From Candidatus Gastranaerophilales bacterium (lineage in GTDB: Bacteria > Cyanobacteriota > Vampirovibrionia > Gastranaerophilales > Gastranaerophilaceae), in contig CANPYC010000021.1 in assembly GCA_947587615.1 (NCBI GenBank), positions 1-35,719 on the forward strand: a stretch of 35,719 bases of DNA, read 5' to 3'. Below are positions 26,007-35,050 of this stretch, piece after piece; the stretch's first letter is position 1; each line of letters starts with the position of its first letter. The position numbers and the translations under genes were made by a program. The notes beneath the pieces were generated by a model. The model did not search any database. It was not told the DNA's origin and saw only the letters and a program-made list of their open reading frames with translations.

Positions 26007-27359
26007 ATGCACCAAGAGAACAAAAACCGAGAAACCAAAAAAGTAAATCAAAACATTAAACCTCTAAACACAAAAAGGAACGAAAAAGGCAACCTTGAAA
26101 TCTCAGGTGTTGACCTTGTCGAACTGGCTAAAACCTATAAAACTCCGCTTTATGTTATGGATGAAGTTACGCTAAGGCAGATGGCGCAAGATTATAAAGA
26201 CGCTTTTTCAAAATATGAAAAAACCCGCATTCTTTTTGCTTCAAAAGCTCTTATGACAAAAAGCATAGCAAAAATTTTTTCTAACTTCGGTTTTGGTTTT
26301 GATGTTGTTTCAATGGGCGAAATTTACACCCTTTTAAGTTCGGGGATTGGCCTTTCAAAAGTTTCTTTTAACGGGAATAATAAGTCAATTGAAGAAATAG
26401 AGTATGCAATAGATAATAATATTGACCATTTTAGCGTTGATAATTTCTTGGAACTGAAATTAATTAATGACTCAGCGAAAAAGAAAAATAAAGTTCAAAA
26501 AATTCATCTTAGAATTACTCCGGGGATTGAATGTCATACGCATGAATATATTAAAACAGGGCAGATTGACTCAAAATTCGGTTTTGATTTACCAAAAGTC
26601 GATTCAGCACTTGAACTTATTTTAAAAGAATATAAAAACCTCAATCTTGTCGGTTTGCATGCCCATATCGGCTCTCAAATTTTTGAAAAAGATGTTTATA
26701 GTGATGAAATAAGCGTTTTATTAAAAGAAATTAAAAGGTTGAATGATAAATTTAATATTAACCTAAATGAAATAAATATCGGGGGCGGGCTAGGTGTCAC
26801 TTACGTTGAAGAGGATAACCCTTATAGCGTTTTTGATATAGCGGATACTGTTATTAAATCGATTAAAGATAATTGCGCTAAATTAAATCTTGAATATCCG
26901 CTTTTATATATTGAACCGGGCAGGTCTTTAGTTTGCAGCTCCGGTTTTAGCCTTTATACAATTGGAAGCATAAAAACAATTGAAGGAATAAGAAAATATG
27001 TAGCTATAGATGGCGGTATGGCAGATAACCCAAGACCTTCAATGTATCAAGCAAAATATAGTGCCGAAATTGCAAATAATAAGAAAAATGCTAAAAAAGA
27101 AACCCTAACAATTGCCGGAAAATTCTGTGAATCAGGGGATATTTTAATAAAAGATATAGAACTTGATGAAGCAAAGCAAGGTGATATTCTTTGTGTTTAT
27201 GATACGGGAGCTTATTGCTATTCTATGTCATCAAATTATAACAGAATATTAAAACCCGCAATGGTTTTAATTAATCAAGGCAAGGTTGATACGATTATTA
27301 AAAGGCAAACCTTAGAACAATTGATTGAAAACGATGTTCTTTTGGACAGATTAAAATAA
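26007..27359 (+). CDS. lysA: Diaminopimelate decarboxylase
   Basis: This 450-aa fold-III PLP enzyme decarboxylates meso-diaminopimelate to lysine, the last lysine-biosynthesis step. The PLP lysine is K80 in F-A-S-K-A. The phosphate-binding glycine loop is G-G-G-L-G at 259-263, followed by E-P-G-R-S. The active-site cysteine motif from the partner subunit is C-E-S-G-D at 374-378. A charged extension of about 30 residues precedes the catalytic domain, so the true start could lie further in, though no internal ATG has a clear ribosome site. The cdaA gene follows 12 bases later, so lysine or peptidoglycan precursor metabolism and c-di-AMP synthesis are probably co-transcribed. Confidence 0.96.
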   Translation: MHQENKNRETKKVNQNIKPLNTKRNEKGNLEISGVDLVELAKTYKTPLYVMDEVTLRQMAQDYKDAFSKYEKTRILFASKALMTKSIAKIFSNFGFGFDVVSMGEIYTLLSSGIGLSKVSFNGNNKSIEEIEYAIDNNIDHFSVDNFLELKLINDSAKKKNKVQKIHLRITPGIECHTHEYIKTGQIDSKFGFDLPKVDSALELILKEYKNLNLVGLHAHIGSQIFEKDVYSDEISVLLKEIKRLNDKFNINLNEINIGGGLGVTYVEEDNPYSVFDIADTVIKSIKDNCAKLNLEYPLLYIEPGRSLVCSSGFSLYTIGSIKTIEGIRKYVAIDGGMADNPRPSMYQAKYSAEIANNKKNAKKETLTIAGKFCESGDILIKDIELDEAKQGDILCVYDTGAYCYSMSSNYNRILKPAMVLINQGKVDTIIKRQTLEQLIENDVLLDRLK

Positions 27360-27371
27360 TAGAGGATAAAT

Positions 27372-28283
27372 ATGAATTTTTCAAATCTTGATATTAATTT
27401 ATTAAATCAACTGCAAAACTTTTTTAATGAGATGGATAGAACCGCACTTGCAGTCAATATTTTTGAAATATGTGTTTTAGCTTTTATTCTTTATTATCTT
27501 TTTAAACGTTTTATAAAAGGAACGCAGAGTGAGAATTTAGTTCGGGGTTCTTTGGTTTTAATTGTAATGTGGGGAATTTCAGAGTTTTTAATAAGAATAC
27601 ATCTTAATATCTTTGGTGTATTTTTAAAAACCCTTGTTTCCATTGTTTCATTTGCTTTAATTGTAATTTTTCAACCCGAACTCAGGCGCTTTTTGGGTTA
27701 TATCGGTCAGGGGAATTTATTTGAAAAACTTTTTTTAAATTCCAATTCTGAATTTGCAAATGAAAAAAAAGTAGATATTGCACGTGAACTTATTGAAACA
27801 ATTAAATATCTTTCAAAATCTAAAACAGGCGGATTAATTGTTTTACAAAAAGATATAACTTCTCTTGCTCAATCGGATGTTGGGGTTAAATTAAATGCAG
27901 ATATTTCTCAAGAACTTTTATTAACAATATTTTTCCCAAAAACCCCTTTGCATGATGGTGCTGTTGTTATTAGGGATAATAAAATTATATCAGCAGGAGT
28001 ATTATTACCGCTAACGGAAGACCCCAAGCTTTCTTGGAGATACGGAACAAGACATAGAGCGGCAATCGGAGTATCTGAAGTTTATCCTGATTGCGCTTGT
28101 ATTGTAGTATCTGAAGAAACGGGAGATGTCAGCGTTGCAATAGATGGTATACTTAAAAAATATGATGATTTAGGAAAATTAAAAGCGGATTTAACAAGGA
28201 TTTTAGGCTATAAGCAGGAAGAAGAAAAACCGCATGAGAAAAACTTTATAAAATTTGATAATATTTTCGGGAAAAATCAATAA
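27372..28283 (+). CDS. cdaA: Diadenylate cyclase (CdaA/DacA type)
   Basis: This 303-aa membrane enzyme makes cyclic di-AMP from two ATP, a second messenger for potassium balance, osmotic and cell-wall control. Three hydrophobic segments lie at about residues 25-45, 55-75 and 80-100. The DAC domain that follows has the catalytic D-G-A motif at 195-197 and G-T-R-H-R at 225-229. The last 30 residues are polar. The usual downstream partner gene ybbR (cdaR) is absent here; a UvrD-type helicase gene follows 55 bases later. The association with lysA recalls the link between c-di-AMP and cell-wall synthesis known in Firmicutes. Confidence 0.95.
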   Translation: MNFSNLDINLLNQLQNFFNEMDRTALAVNIFEICVLAFILYYLFKRFIKGTQSENLVRGSLVLIVMWGISEFLIRIHLNIFGVFLKTLVSIVSFALIVIFQPELRRFLGYIGQGNLFEKLFLNSNSEFANEKKVDIARELIETIKYLSKSKTGGLIVLQKDITSLAQSDVGVKLNADISQELLLTIFFPKTPLHDGAVVIRDNKIISAGVLLPLTEDPKLSWRYGTRHRAAIGVSEVYPDCACIVVSEETGDVSVAIDGILKKYDDLGKLKADLTRILGYKQEEEKPHEKNFIKFDNIFGKNQ

Positions 28284-28338
28284 GGCTAAGAGTCAAAGAC
28301 CAAGGGTTAAAAAAGGGGTAAGGAGTAAATAAATAATT

Positions 28339-30354
28339 ATGCCATCAAATGAGCTTATTGAAGAAAATAAAAAACCTGTCGAGAGAAAAAAGTTTGTTTT
28401 AAAAAAAAGACAAGCGCCGATTGAAAAAACCCAAAAAAAAGATTATATAGTTAAATATGAAGAAGAGCTGAACCCCTCACAGCTTGAAGCGGTAACAACA
28501 AAAGACGGTGCAATTTTAGTTGTAGCAGGGGCAGGAACGGGTAAAACAAAAACTCTTACCTATAGAACGGCAAGACTGATTGAAGACGGCATCAGACCCG
28601 AGAACATTCTTCTTTTAACTTTTACTAAAAAAGCTGCAAAAGAAATGTTAAATCGAGCGTCTTTAGTTCTTGATGAAAGGTGCGATAGGGTTATTGGCGG
28701 GACTTTTCACAGTTTTTGCAATATGGTTTTAAGAAAATATTCAAACCTTTTAGGCTTAAAAAATAACTTTACGATTATGGATAGCGCCGATTGCGAAGAC
28801 GTTATAAACCATATAACAAATACGCTTTATCCTAAAAAAGAAAAAAGATTTCCAAAAAAATCAACACTTTTAGATATGTATTCAAAAAGCGTTAATAAAG
28901 AAACGCCCACAAAAGAAATAATAGAAAAAGAATACTATAATTTTATTAAATGCAGCGATAAGATTATTGAAATTCACAAAGGCTATGTAAAATATAAAAG
29001 AGAAAATTCAATTTTAGATTATGATGACCTGCTTTTATATTTAAAGTTTTTACTTGAAGATAATGACAACATAAGAAAAAAATTATCCAATGAATATAAA
29101 TATATAATGGTCGATGAATACCAAGACACTAACACCCTTCAAGCGGATATTATTAAGCTTTTAGCAAGCGAACATAATAATATTATGGCTGTAGGAGATG
29201 ACGCACAAAGTATTTATGCTTTTAGAGGGGCAAATTATAAAAATATTCTTGATTTTCCTTCAATTTTTCCAAATACAAAAATAATCAAGCTTGAGCAAAA
29301 CTATAGAAGTTCTCAAAATATTTTAAATTTAACTAATGCAATAATATCAAAAGCGCAAACGGGTTATAAAAAAGAATTATTTTCAGATATTACAGACCCA
29401 AAAAAGCCCGCTATTATTAGAGCAATTAATTCTCAAACGGAAGCGGAGTTTGTCTGCCAAAAAGTGCTTGAATTGCTGGATGAAGATATTGAACTATCAG
29501 ATATTGCGGTATTAATCAGAAACGCAAGAATGAGTTTTCAATTAGAAATAGAGCTTTCTAAATATAACATTCCTTTTCAAAAATTCGGAGGCCCGAAGTT
29601 TATGGAAGCGGCTCATATTAAAGACATAATTGCTCATTTGAGGGTAATTTTAAACCCTGATGATACAATAAGTTTAAATAGAATACTTTTGCTTTTAAAA
29701 GGAATTGGAGCTAAAGCGCTTAATCAAATAATACCTCTTATTCAAGCAAAGAATTATAATCAAAAACTTTTACCTTCCAAGTATTCAACCTCTTTAGAGC
29801 CTTTATTTAAGCTGTTAGTTAAAAATGATGAAAATAAATTTTCCCTTCAAGAATTAATTGAAGAAGTTTTGAGGTACTATAAACCGATTTTAAAAGAAAA
29901 GTATGACGACAGCCAAAAAAGAGAAAAAGACCTTGAACATTTTTCTTATCTGGCTTCGCAGTATCAAAAACTTGATACATTTTTATCGGATTTAGCGCTT
30001 GAACCGCCTGATTTGTCGGTTGAAGGAATGTATAAGAATAATATTAAAGATGATTGTCTTACGATTTCTACAATTCATTCTGCTAAGGGTTTGGAATGGA
30101 ACAGTGTTTTTATAATAGGTGCGGTTGACGGGAGATTTCCAAGCGCCTATTCATTTAATTCAACGGATGAAATGGAAGAAGAATTAAGACTTATGTATGT
30201 TGCAGCTACAAGAGCAAAATCCGATTTATTTATAAGTTATCCTATTGATATGTATGATTATTCTACACAGATGATTTTATCAAAACCTTCAAGATTTTTA
30301 GATAATTTGGATGAAGAATTGCTTGAAGTTTGGGATATTGAAGAGGAAGAATAA
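28339..30354 (+). CDS. UvrD/PcrA-type superfamily 1 DNA helicase
   Basis: This 671-aa 3'-5' helicase has all expected motifs: Walker A A-G-A-G-T-G-K-T (63-70), T-F-H-S-F (motif Ib), D-E-Y-Q-D (259-263), G-D-D-A-Q-S-I-Y-A-F-R-G-A (motif III), N-Y-R-S, the motif V region T-I-H-S-A-K-G-L-E-W, and motif VI Y-V-A-A-T-R-A (620-626). A Lys-rich tail of about 45 residues precedes the helicase core. The likely role is in mismatch or excision repair or in removing RecA, as for PcrA/UvrD/Rep; which of these cannot be told. AAGGAG at 28319-28324 is 14 bases from the ATG, a long spacing. It may share a transcript with cdaA. Confidence 0.94.
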   Translation: MPSNELIEENKKPVERKKFVLKKRQAPIEKTQKKDYIVKYEEELNPSQLEAVTTKDGAILVVAGAGTGKTKTLTYRTARLIEDGIRPENILLLTFTKKAAKEMLNRASLVLDERCDRVIGGTFHSFCNMVLRKYSNLLGLKNNFTIMDSADCEDVINHITNTLYPKKEKRFPKKSTLLDMYSKSVNKETPTKEIIEKEYYNFIKCSDKIIEIHKGYVKYKRENSILDYDDLLLYLKFLLEDNDNIRKKLSNEYKYIMVDEYQDTNTLQADIIKLLASEHNNIMAVGDDAQSIYAFRGANYKNILDFPSIFPNTKIIKLEQNYRSSQNILNLTNAIISKAQTGYKKELFSDITDPKKPAIIRAINSQTEAEFVCQKVLELLDEDIELSDIAVLIRNARMSFQLEIELSKYNIPFQKFGGPKFMEAAHIKDIIAHLRVILNPDDTISLNRILLLLKGIGAKALNQIIPLIQAKNYNQKLLPSKYSTSLEPLFKLLVKNDENKFSLQELIEEVLRYYKPILKEKYDDSQKREKDLEHFSYLASQYQKLDTFLSDLALEPPDLSVEGMYKNNIKDDCLTISTIHSAKGLEWNSVFIIGAVDGRFPSAYSFNSTDEMEEELRLMYVAATRAKSDLFISYPIDMYDYSTQMILSKPSRFLDNLDEELLEVWDIEEEE

Positions 30355-30355
30355 A

Positions 30356-30395
30356 AAACCGCTAAACTTGTGATGATGGCAAGATACGGCGGTTT
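30356..30395 (+). terminator. Possible weak terminator after the UvrD-type helicase gene
   Basis: AAACCGC (30356-30362) pairs with GCGGTTT (30389-30395) around a 26-base loop, directly after the stop codon. The T-run is short, so termination may be weak. Confidence 0.35.
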
Positions 30396-30822
30396 AAGTT
30401 TACATCAATTAACAAGGGCGGGGATAATAAAAGGATGAAAGTAGAAATCTCTAGGTGAGCTTCGCTCCACTATGCTTTAAGTTAAAAATCAAAACCCTGT
30501 AAGTTAGGCTTTAAGATGGTAGACTAAAGTCTACCCTGCAATTACAATTCTTCACTGTAGTAGTTTTAAGATGGCAGACTAAAGTCTACCCTGCAATTTA
30601 ATTCCCCGCCGCAGGGTGGACTTTAGTCTGCCGTTTTTTAAAGTTTAACCTGCGGCAATCTTGCTATATATAACTTTTATCTTTATTTTGGCATATTTCA
30701 ATCATAAAACAATAACTGCAATACATTCTAAAACATAAGATTAGCGAATTACTAAACCCTTAAACATCTTACATTCAAACGCAAATAACAACCCTTAACA
30801 GCACAACAATAGTATTAATTTA
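30396..30822. repeat. Intergenic cluster of three palindromic GGTAGACT repeats
   Basis: This gap between two convergent helicase genes holds forward copies at 30518-30539 and 30573-30594 and a reverse copy at 30611-30632. All have the GGTAGACT/GGCAGACT-type arms and a CTGC tail instead of the CCTAC tail seen elsewhere. Copies two and three face each other across about 16 bases. A separate small hairpin GAGC-TTC-GCTC lies at 30457-30467. From 30640 to 30822 the sequence is plain A/T-rich with no gene or motif recognised. Confidence 0.8.
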
Positions 30823-33714
30823 TCAAAACAGCTTTAACTGTTTTACTTCTTCTTTTTTATAAACCTTTTCAAACTTTGAGCGGTTTAACAATTCTTCTTT
30901 AATTTTAGCCAGATAAGGGCTGATTTTTCTTTCTTCCCACAAGCCTTTTATCTGTCTTTTTTCGCAATGGCTCAAAAAGAGTTGGTCTTGCGCTCTTGTC
31001 ATACCGACATATAAAAGCCTTTTTTCTTCTTCCCTCTCATCATAGGATTTAGCCAAATGAAAAGGTAAAATCCCATCCTCAACGCCGACAACAAAAACAC
31101 ACTTAAACTCTAAACCTTTTGAAGCATGCAGTGTCATTAAATTAATTCTGTCTGCTCTTTTATCTAATGTATCTGACGCCCTTAAAAAAGAAACTTCGTG
31201 GATAAATTCTTCTTTATTTGAAAATTTCTCAGATAATTCCAGCAAATATTGAAAAATATTTTCTTCAATATTTTTATCTTTATAATTTTCAATTTGAGAT
31301 TGTATTGAGCTATCATCCTTTAAATTTTTCAACAATTCTCTTATTGCTTTATCTTCAATTAAAAAATTATCCGAAAAATTAGCATAAGGTGCGCCTTTTC
31401 TGTTAAGTGCCACAATTAAGGGTTCAAGCTGTGTTTTTGTACGATACAAAATTGCAAAATCGCTGTATGAATAATTTTTTTCATTCTCAAAACCAAAAGC
31501 CCTTTTTGAATCCATTGAAAAGAAACTATCTCCCCCGATAAGTCTTTCTATCGTACTTACGACAAATTCCGCTTCAGCGTTTGGTGTCGGGGCTTTATGA
31601 ATTGTAATTTTTGTATTATTCTTTGATAATTTTGCTTTTAAATCATCACAATCAACAATTAAATTTGTTGCTTCGACTATGTTTTTTGTACTTCTATAAT
31701 TATTTTTTAAAGTAATTATTTTTGCATCCTTAAAATCTTCGCTGAATTTATCGAAATATTTGGCACTTCCGCCTCTAAAAGAATAAATTGCCTGATTTTT
31801 ATCCCCTATAACAAAAATATTTGTTTCATCAGTCGCTAAAAGCTTAATTAATTCATACTGATTAATGTCAATATCCTGATATTCGTCAACAAAAATATAT
31901 TTAAAGCGCTTTTGATATTCTTCTTTGACTTCGCTAAATTCCTTTAACAATTTTAGCGATAAAGTTATTAATTCATCAAAAGTTATAGAGTTTTCGTTCT
32001 TTGTATCGTATAATTTTTCTTCAAATTCGCTTATAAGTTTAAAATCGGGTTTTAGATTAATTAAAGCCCCGTTTTGTTTTAATAATTCAAAACAAAAAGA
32101 ATGAAACGTATTAATTGTTACACCCTTAATATCTTTATTCATAAGCCTTTGAGCCATCTCAAGCGAAGCTTTTTTACTAAACGTTAAAGCTAAAATATTA
32201 TAAGGGTTAATATTTCTATTCAATACAAGGTTTTCAATTCTTCTTGTTAAAACGCTTGTTTTACCTGACCCGGGGCCTGCTTTAATTAAAATATATTTTG
32301 AATTATCCAAAATTGCTTCTTCTTGGATTGAATCAGGGATGACGGTATCAAGAGCTAAATTATCATCAATTTTATATTCTTCAATATCAAGCTTATATTC
32401 TTTTTTCTTTTTGGGTTTTGAGGGGGCTAAATTTAGCCCTAATTTTAAATTATAAAAATCCTTTACTTCGCCTTCTTCAAATAATTTAATTATTCCATAT
32501 TCCCCGTCATAGCCCGCTTGTTTTATTACTTTACCTTCTCTTAACCTAAAAAGTGCTTCACTTAAAATCGGGGATTGCTTTTCTATTAAATTAAGGTCAA
32601 TATTTTGCAAAATATCAAGCTCGCAACCAAGATTTTGAATTAATCTTTCGTATTCAAGCTCAACCTTTTTAGAGGCTGAACCCACCATCATAATTTCAGC
32701 CAATATTTCATTCAAAGGTACTAAAGAAAATACTTCTCCTGCTGTTTTAGGTTTAAAACCCGCTGATATTTCTTCAATTTTTCTGGTCGCAAGTTCTTCT
32801 ACTCTATATGATACACCTATTGTTAAAGGCTTATGACACACAGGGCAAATTCCTTGTAATTTTTTTGTTTCTGATGACTCTAAACAAACTGCGCATTTTC
32901 TATGCCCGTCTTGATGATATTTTCCTTCTTCGGGGAAAAATTCAACCGTTCCAATGTAGCCTTCACCCGTTATTAGAGCGTTTTTTAAAGTATAATAATC
33001 GGGATTAATCGAAAACACCGTTGCTTCACGAGCCAATTTAGAAGGCGAGTGAGCGTCTGAATTAGAAACAAGTCTGTATTTATCAAGCTTTGAAACTCTC
33101 CAATTCATATAAGGGTCTGATGACAAACCTGTTTCAAGAGCAAAAATATGGTCTTTTAAATCTTCATAGCATTCTTCAATTGAATCATAGCCCGATTTTG
33201 AACCTAAAACAGAAAACCATGGCGTCCAGATATGAGCGGGGATTATATAGCTATCGGGGTTTGAATTAAGCACAATTTCAAGTAAATCTCTTGAATTAAG
33301 CCCCAGAATGGGTCTTCCGTCCGATTTAATATTTCCTATTGTTTCAAGCTTTTGTCTTAATTTTTGAGCAGACTCAATATCGGGTGAAAAAATAACGTGA
33401 TGAACTTTTCTTGTTTTATCAAATCTTTTATAAATTGTTGATATTTCAACGCTTAGAATGAATTTTGGAGGAGTCAGGTTAGGATAAGCACTAAAGACTG
33501 TTTTTTCAATTTCATCTTTTAATTTAAAAATGCCCCTATCAAGATAATCCAATTTATTTTGAATTTCCAAAAACCACTCCGGATGTGTAAAATCTCCCGT
33601 TGATATTAAACTTAAACCCTTTTTTGCTCCCCATAGCGCTAATTGTTCAAGGTTACAATCTTTGCTTGTTGCTCTTGAAAATTTTGAATGTATATGTAAA
33701 TCAGCGTAAAACAT
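30823..33714 (-). CDS. Endonuclease Q-like PHP domain fused to a UvrD-type helicase
   Basis: This 963-aa protein joins two repair activities. Residues 1 to about 400 match endonuclease Q: a PHP-type metal site (D5, H7, H9, D41, H44, later S-D-A-H-S) and a zinc module with cysteines at 274, 277, 290 and 293. Archaeal and Bacillus EndoQ enzymes nick DNA 5' of deaminated bases such as hypoxanthine and uracil. After an acidic/Lys-rich linker, residues about 455-930 form a UvrD helicase with Walker A G-P-G-S-G-K-T (480-486), D-E-Y-Q-D (610-614) and motif VI T-R-A (R907). The inferred role is to cut at damaged bases and unwind the strand in one step. The start matches stand-alone EndoQ and lies about 8 bases after a strong -10, implying a leaderless or near-leaderless mRNA. 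Confidence 0.92.
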   Translation of the reverse strand: MFYADLHIHSKFSRATSKDCNLEQLALWGAKKGLSLISTGDFTHPEWFLEIQNKLDYLDRGIFKLKDEIEKTVFSAYPNLTPPKFILSVEISTIYKRFDKTRKVHHVIFSPDIESAQKLRQKLETIGNIKSDGRPILGLNSRDLLEIVLNSNPDSYIIPAHIWTPWFSVLGSKSGYDSIEECYEDLKDHIFALETGLSSDPYMNWRVSKLDKYRLVSNSDAHSPSKLAREATVFSINPDYYTLKNALITGEGYIGTVEFFPEEGKYHQDGHRKCAVCLESSETKKLQGICPVCHKPLTIGVSYRVEELATRKIEEISAGFKPKTAGEVFSLVPLNEILAEIMMVGSASKKVELEYERLIQNLGCELDILQNIDLNLIEKQSPILSEALFRLREGKVIKQAGYDGEYGIIKLFEEGEVKDFYNLKLGLNLAPSKPKKKKEYKLDIEEYKIDDNLALDTVIPDSIQEEAILDNSKYILIKAGPGSGKTSVLTRRIENLVLNRNINPYNILALTFSKKASLEMAQRLMNKDIKGVTINTFHSFCFELLKQNGALINLKPDFKLISEFEEKLYDTKNENSITFDELITLSLKLLKEFSEVKEEYQKRFKYIFVDEYQDIDINQYELIKLLATDETNIFVIGDKNQAIYSFRGGSAKYFDKFSEDFKDAKIITLKNNYRSTKNIVEATNLIVDCDDLKAKLSKNNTKITIHKAPTPNAEAEFVVSTIERLIGGDSFFSMDSKRAFGFENEKNYSYSDFAILYRTKTQLEPLIVALNRKGAPYANFSDNFLIEDKAIRELLKNLKDDSSIQSQIENYKDKNIEENIFQYLLELSEKFSNKEEFIHEVSFLRASDTLDKRADRINLMTLHASKGLEFKCVFVVGVEDGILPFHLAKSYDEREEEKRLLYVGMTRAQDQLFLSHCEKRQIKGLWEERKISPYLAKIKEELLNRSKFEKVYKKEEVKQLKLF

Positions 33715-33721
33715 AGCTATA

Positions 33722-33750
33722 AGTATAGCAATAATAAAAGGTATTTACAA
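33722..33750 (-). promoter_or_regulatory. Promoter of the EndoQ-helicase gene, probably leaderless
   Basis: On the minus strand, -35 TTGTAA (33745-33750) and -10 TATACT (33722-33727) are 17 bases apart, with TG at the extended -10 position. The ATG at 33712-33714 begins only eight bases after the -10, and no Shine-Dalgarno site exists between them. Confidence 0.65.
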
Positions 33751-33759
33751 CGTTGTAAA
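33744..33759. promoter_or_regulatory. 16-bp perfect palindrome over the -35 (candidate operator)
   Basis: TTTACAACGTTGTAAA is a perfect 16-bp palindrome that covers the -35 of the EndoQ-helicase promoter. A dimeric repressor bound here would block RNA polymerase. It does not match the classical Gram-positive LexA box (GAACN4GTTC) or the cyanobacterial AGTACN-type box. Confidence 0.55.
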
Positions 33760-33775
33760 ATGATTTAAAATTTGT

Positions 33776-35050
33776 CTAAAGTGCTTTGTTAAATTCATTT
33801 GCAAGTTCGATAAATTCTTCTATTATCCCAATTTTTTTTAATTTTGATTTTAAATAGTCGTATAAAGCACTGTCGCTTTTATTAATTACATTATCATATT
33901 CATCTTCGCTTATTAAATACATCGATTTAACATGGTCATAAGAATCTTTTTTAGTTTTTCTATAATTAAACTTTTTCTCCGCTAAATTAAGAAGTTTTTT
34001 TCTTTTTTCAATATTATTTTCATCAACTCTTCGTATTACTATATCAATATTTACGGAGTTTTGTTTATTGTTGATTTCAAATATCAACAGATTTTGCGAT
34101 TCAACCCAATCTGAAATTGCTATATTTAATTTTGGATAATCCGCTTCTTTTGGTATAAATCGTATCCAATCGCTGTCTGAGGGCTTTAGACAAAGCTTGT
34201 CATCATTTTCTATAATGGATTTTAGAATGTTATAAATTTCATCCTTAAGAGAGCTTCTATATTTATTAATTAAATCAATTGCGGTTTTATGCTGTTTATA
34301 AATTTGTATACAAATTTGTTTAAGCTCGTCATTTTCCATTATATCCCTTTCCAACATTTTTTTATAATGAGTTATGAAAATATTAATTTCATTATTTATC
34401 TTATCTTGCTTTTCTTCGATTAATTCGCAAATAACATCTCTTATAATTTCGTAGTTTATATAAATATAAGGTTTTTCAACTTCTTCTTTTTTTTCGGGTT
34501 TGAGATAAATAAAAAGTTTTTTATAACCTTTTTTGTTCGGATATTTTTCATCAATGTATTGTCTGTATCTGCTAAGCTGATTATCATGCTGACAGGTGCC
34601 AAGCTTATTTTCAATAATAAAAACAAATTTATTTGCTTCATCAACCCCGAGAATATCAATATGAGCTTCTTTTTCTCTTGTTATTCGCATTTTTGATAAA
34701 TCAAGACAATCAATATCAAAAACCGAAGGAAAAGAATACGTTTCTTTGAGTATAAGGTTATTATTCTTGATATCTTTAAATTTAAAGGGATTAGCTTCTT
34801 TTAGAGCATTGATTTCTTTTTTCTTGTCTTTAACAATTGCTTTTAAAATTTTTTTTAAAAAATAATCGCCAAACCCGTGAGTTTCACAAGGATCAAGAAG
34901 CCACGCAAGGAAATTTGAATGCCTGATTTCAACCCCGCTTAATTTAAGACAGTTGAATATATTAAACTTGTTGAGTTCATACTTTTCTTCTAAATTTTTT
35001 AAATTTTTATCAAAAATGAAATTTTCCAGTAATTCTTCTTTATCAGGCAT
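33776..35050 (-). CDS. PD-(D/E)XK nuclease superfamily protein (PDDEXK_4-like)
   Basis: This 424-aa protein carries the nuclease-fold motif D132-x14-E147-N-K149 (I-D-I-L-G-V then I-I-E-N-K), and an N-terminal signature R-H-S-N-F-L-A-W-L-L-D-P near residues 38-49. These are typical of the PDDEXK_4 family, often found as single accessory genes and suspected of roles in defence or mobile elements. The remaining 250 residues are helical, Lys- and Glu-rich, with no further domain recognised. It is next to the decayed recombinase and so may have arrived with a mobile element. Its own promoter lies at 35079-35107; no Shine-Dalgarno site is seen. Catalytic residues are intact, but the natural target is unknown. 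Confidence 0.82.
   Translation of the reverse strand: MPDKEELLENFIFDKNLKNLEEKYELNKFNIFNCLKLSGVEIRHSNFLAWLLDPCETHGFGDYFLKKILKAIVKDKKKEINALKEANPFKFKDIKNNNLILKETYSFPSVFDIDCLDLSKMRITREKEAHIDILGVDEANKFVFIIENKLGTCQHDNQLSRYRQYIDEKYPNKKGYKKLFIYLKPEKKEEVEKPYIYINYEIIRDVICELIEEKQDKINNEINIFITHYKKMLERDIMENDELKQICIQIYKQHKTAIDLINKYRSSLKDEIYNILKSIIENDDKLCLKPSDSDWIRFIPKEADYPKLNIAISDWVESQNLLIFEINNKQNSVNIDIVIRRVDENNIEKRKKLLNLAEKKFNYRKTKKDSYDHVKSMYLISEDEYDNVINKSDSALYDYLKSKLKKIGIIEEFIELANEFNKAL

Noticed and set aside
30457-30467. Regulatory RNA at the GAGC-TTC-GCTC hairpin
   Set aside because: A single four-base-pair hairpin without promoter or conserved context is not enough evidence.
33744-33759. LexA (SOS) box upstream of the EndoQ-helicase gene
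   Set aside because: The palindrome TTTACAACGTTGTAAA does not fit the known Gram-positive or cyanobacterial LexA consensus, so only an unnamed operator is proposed.
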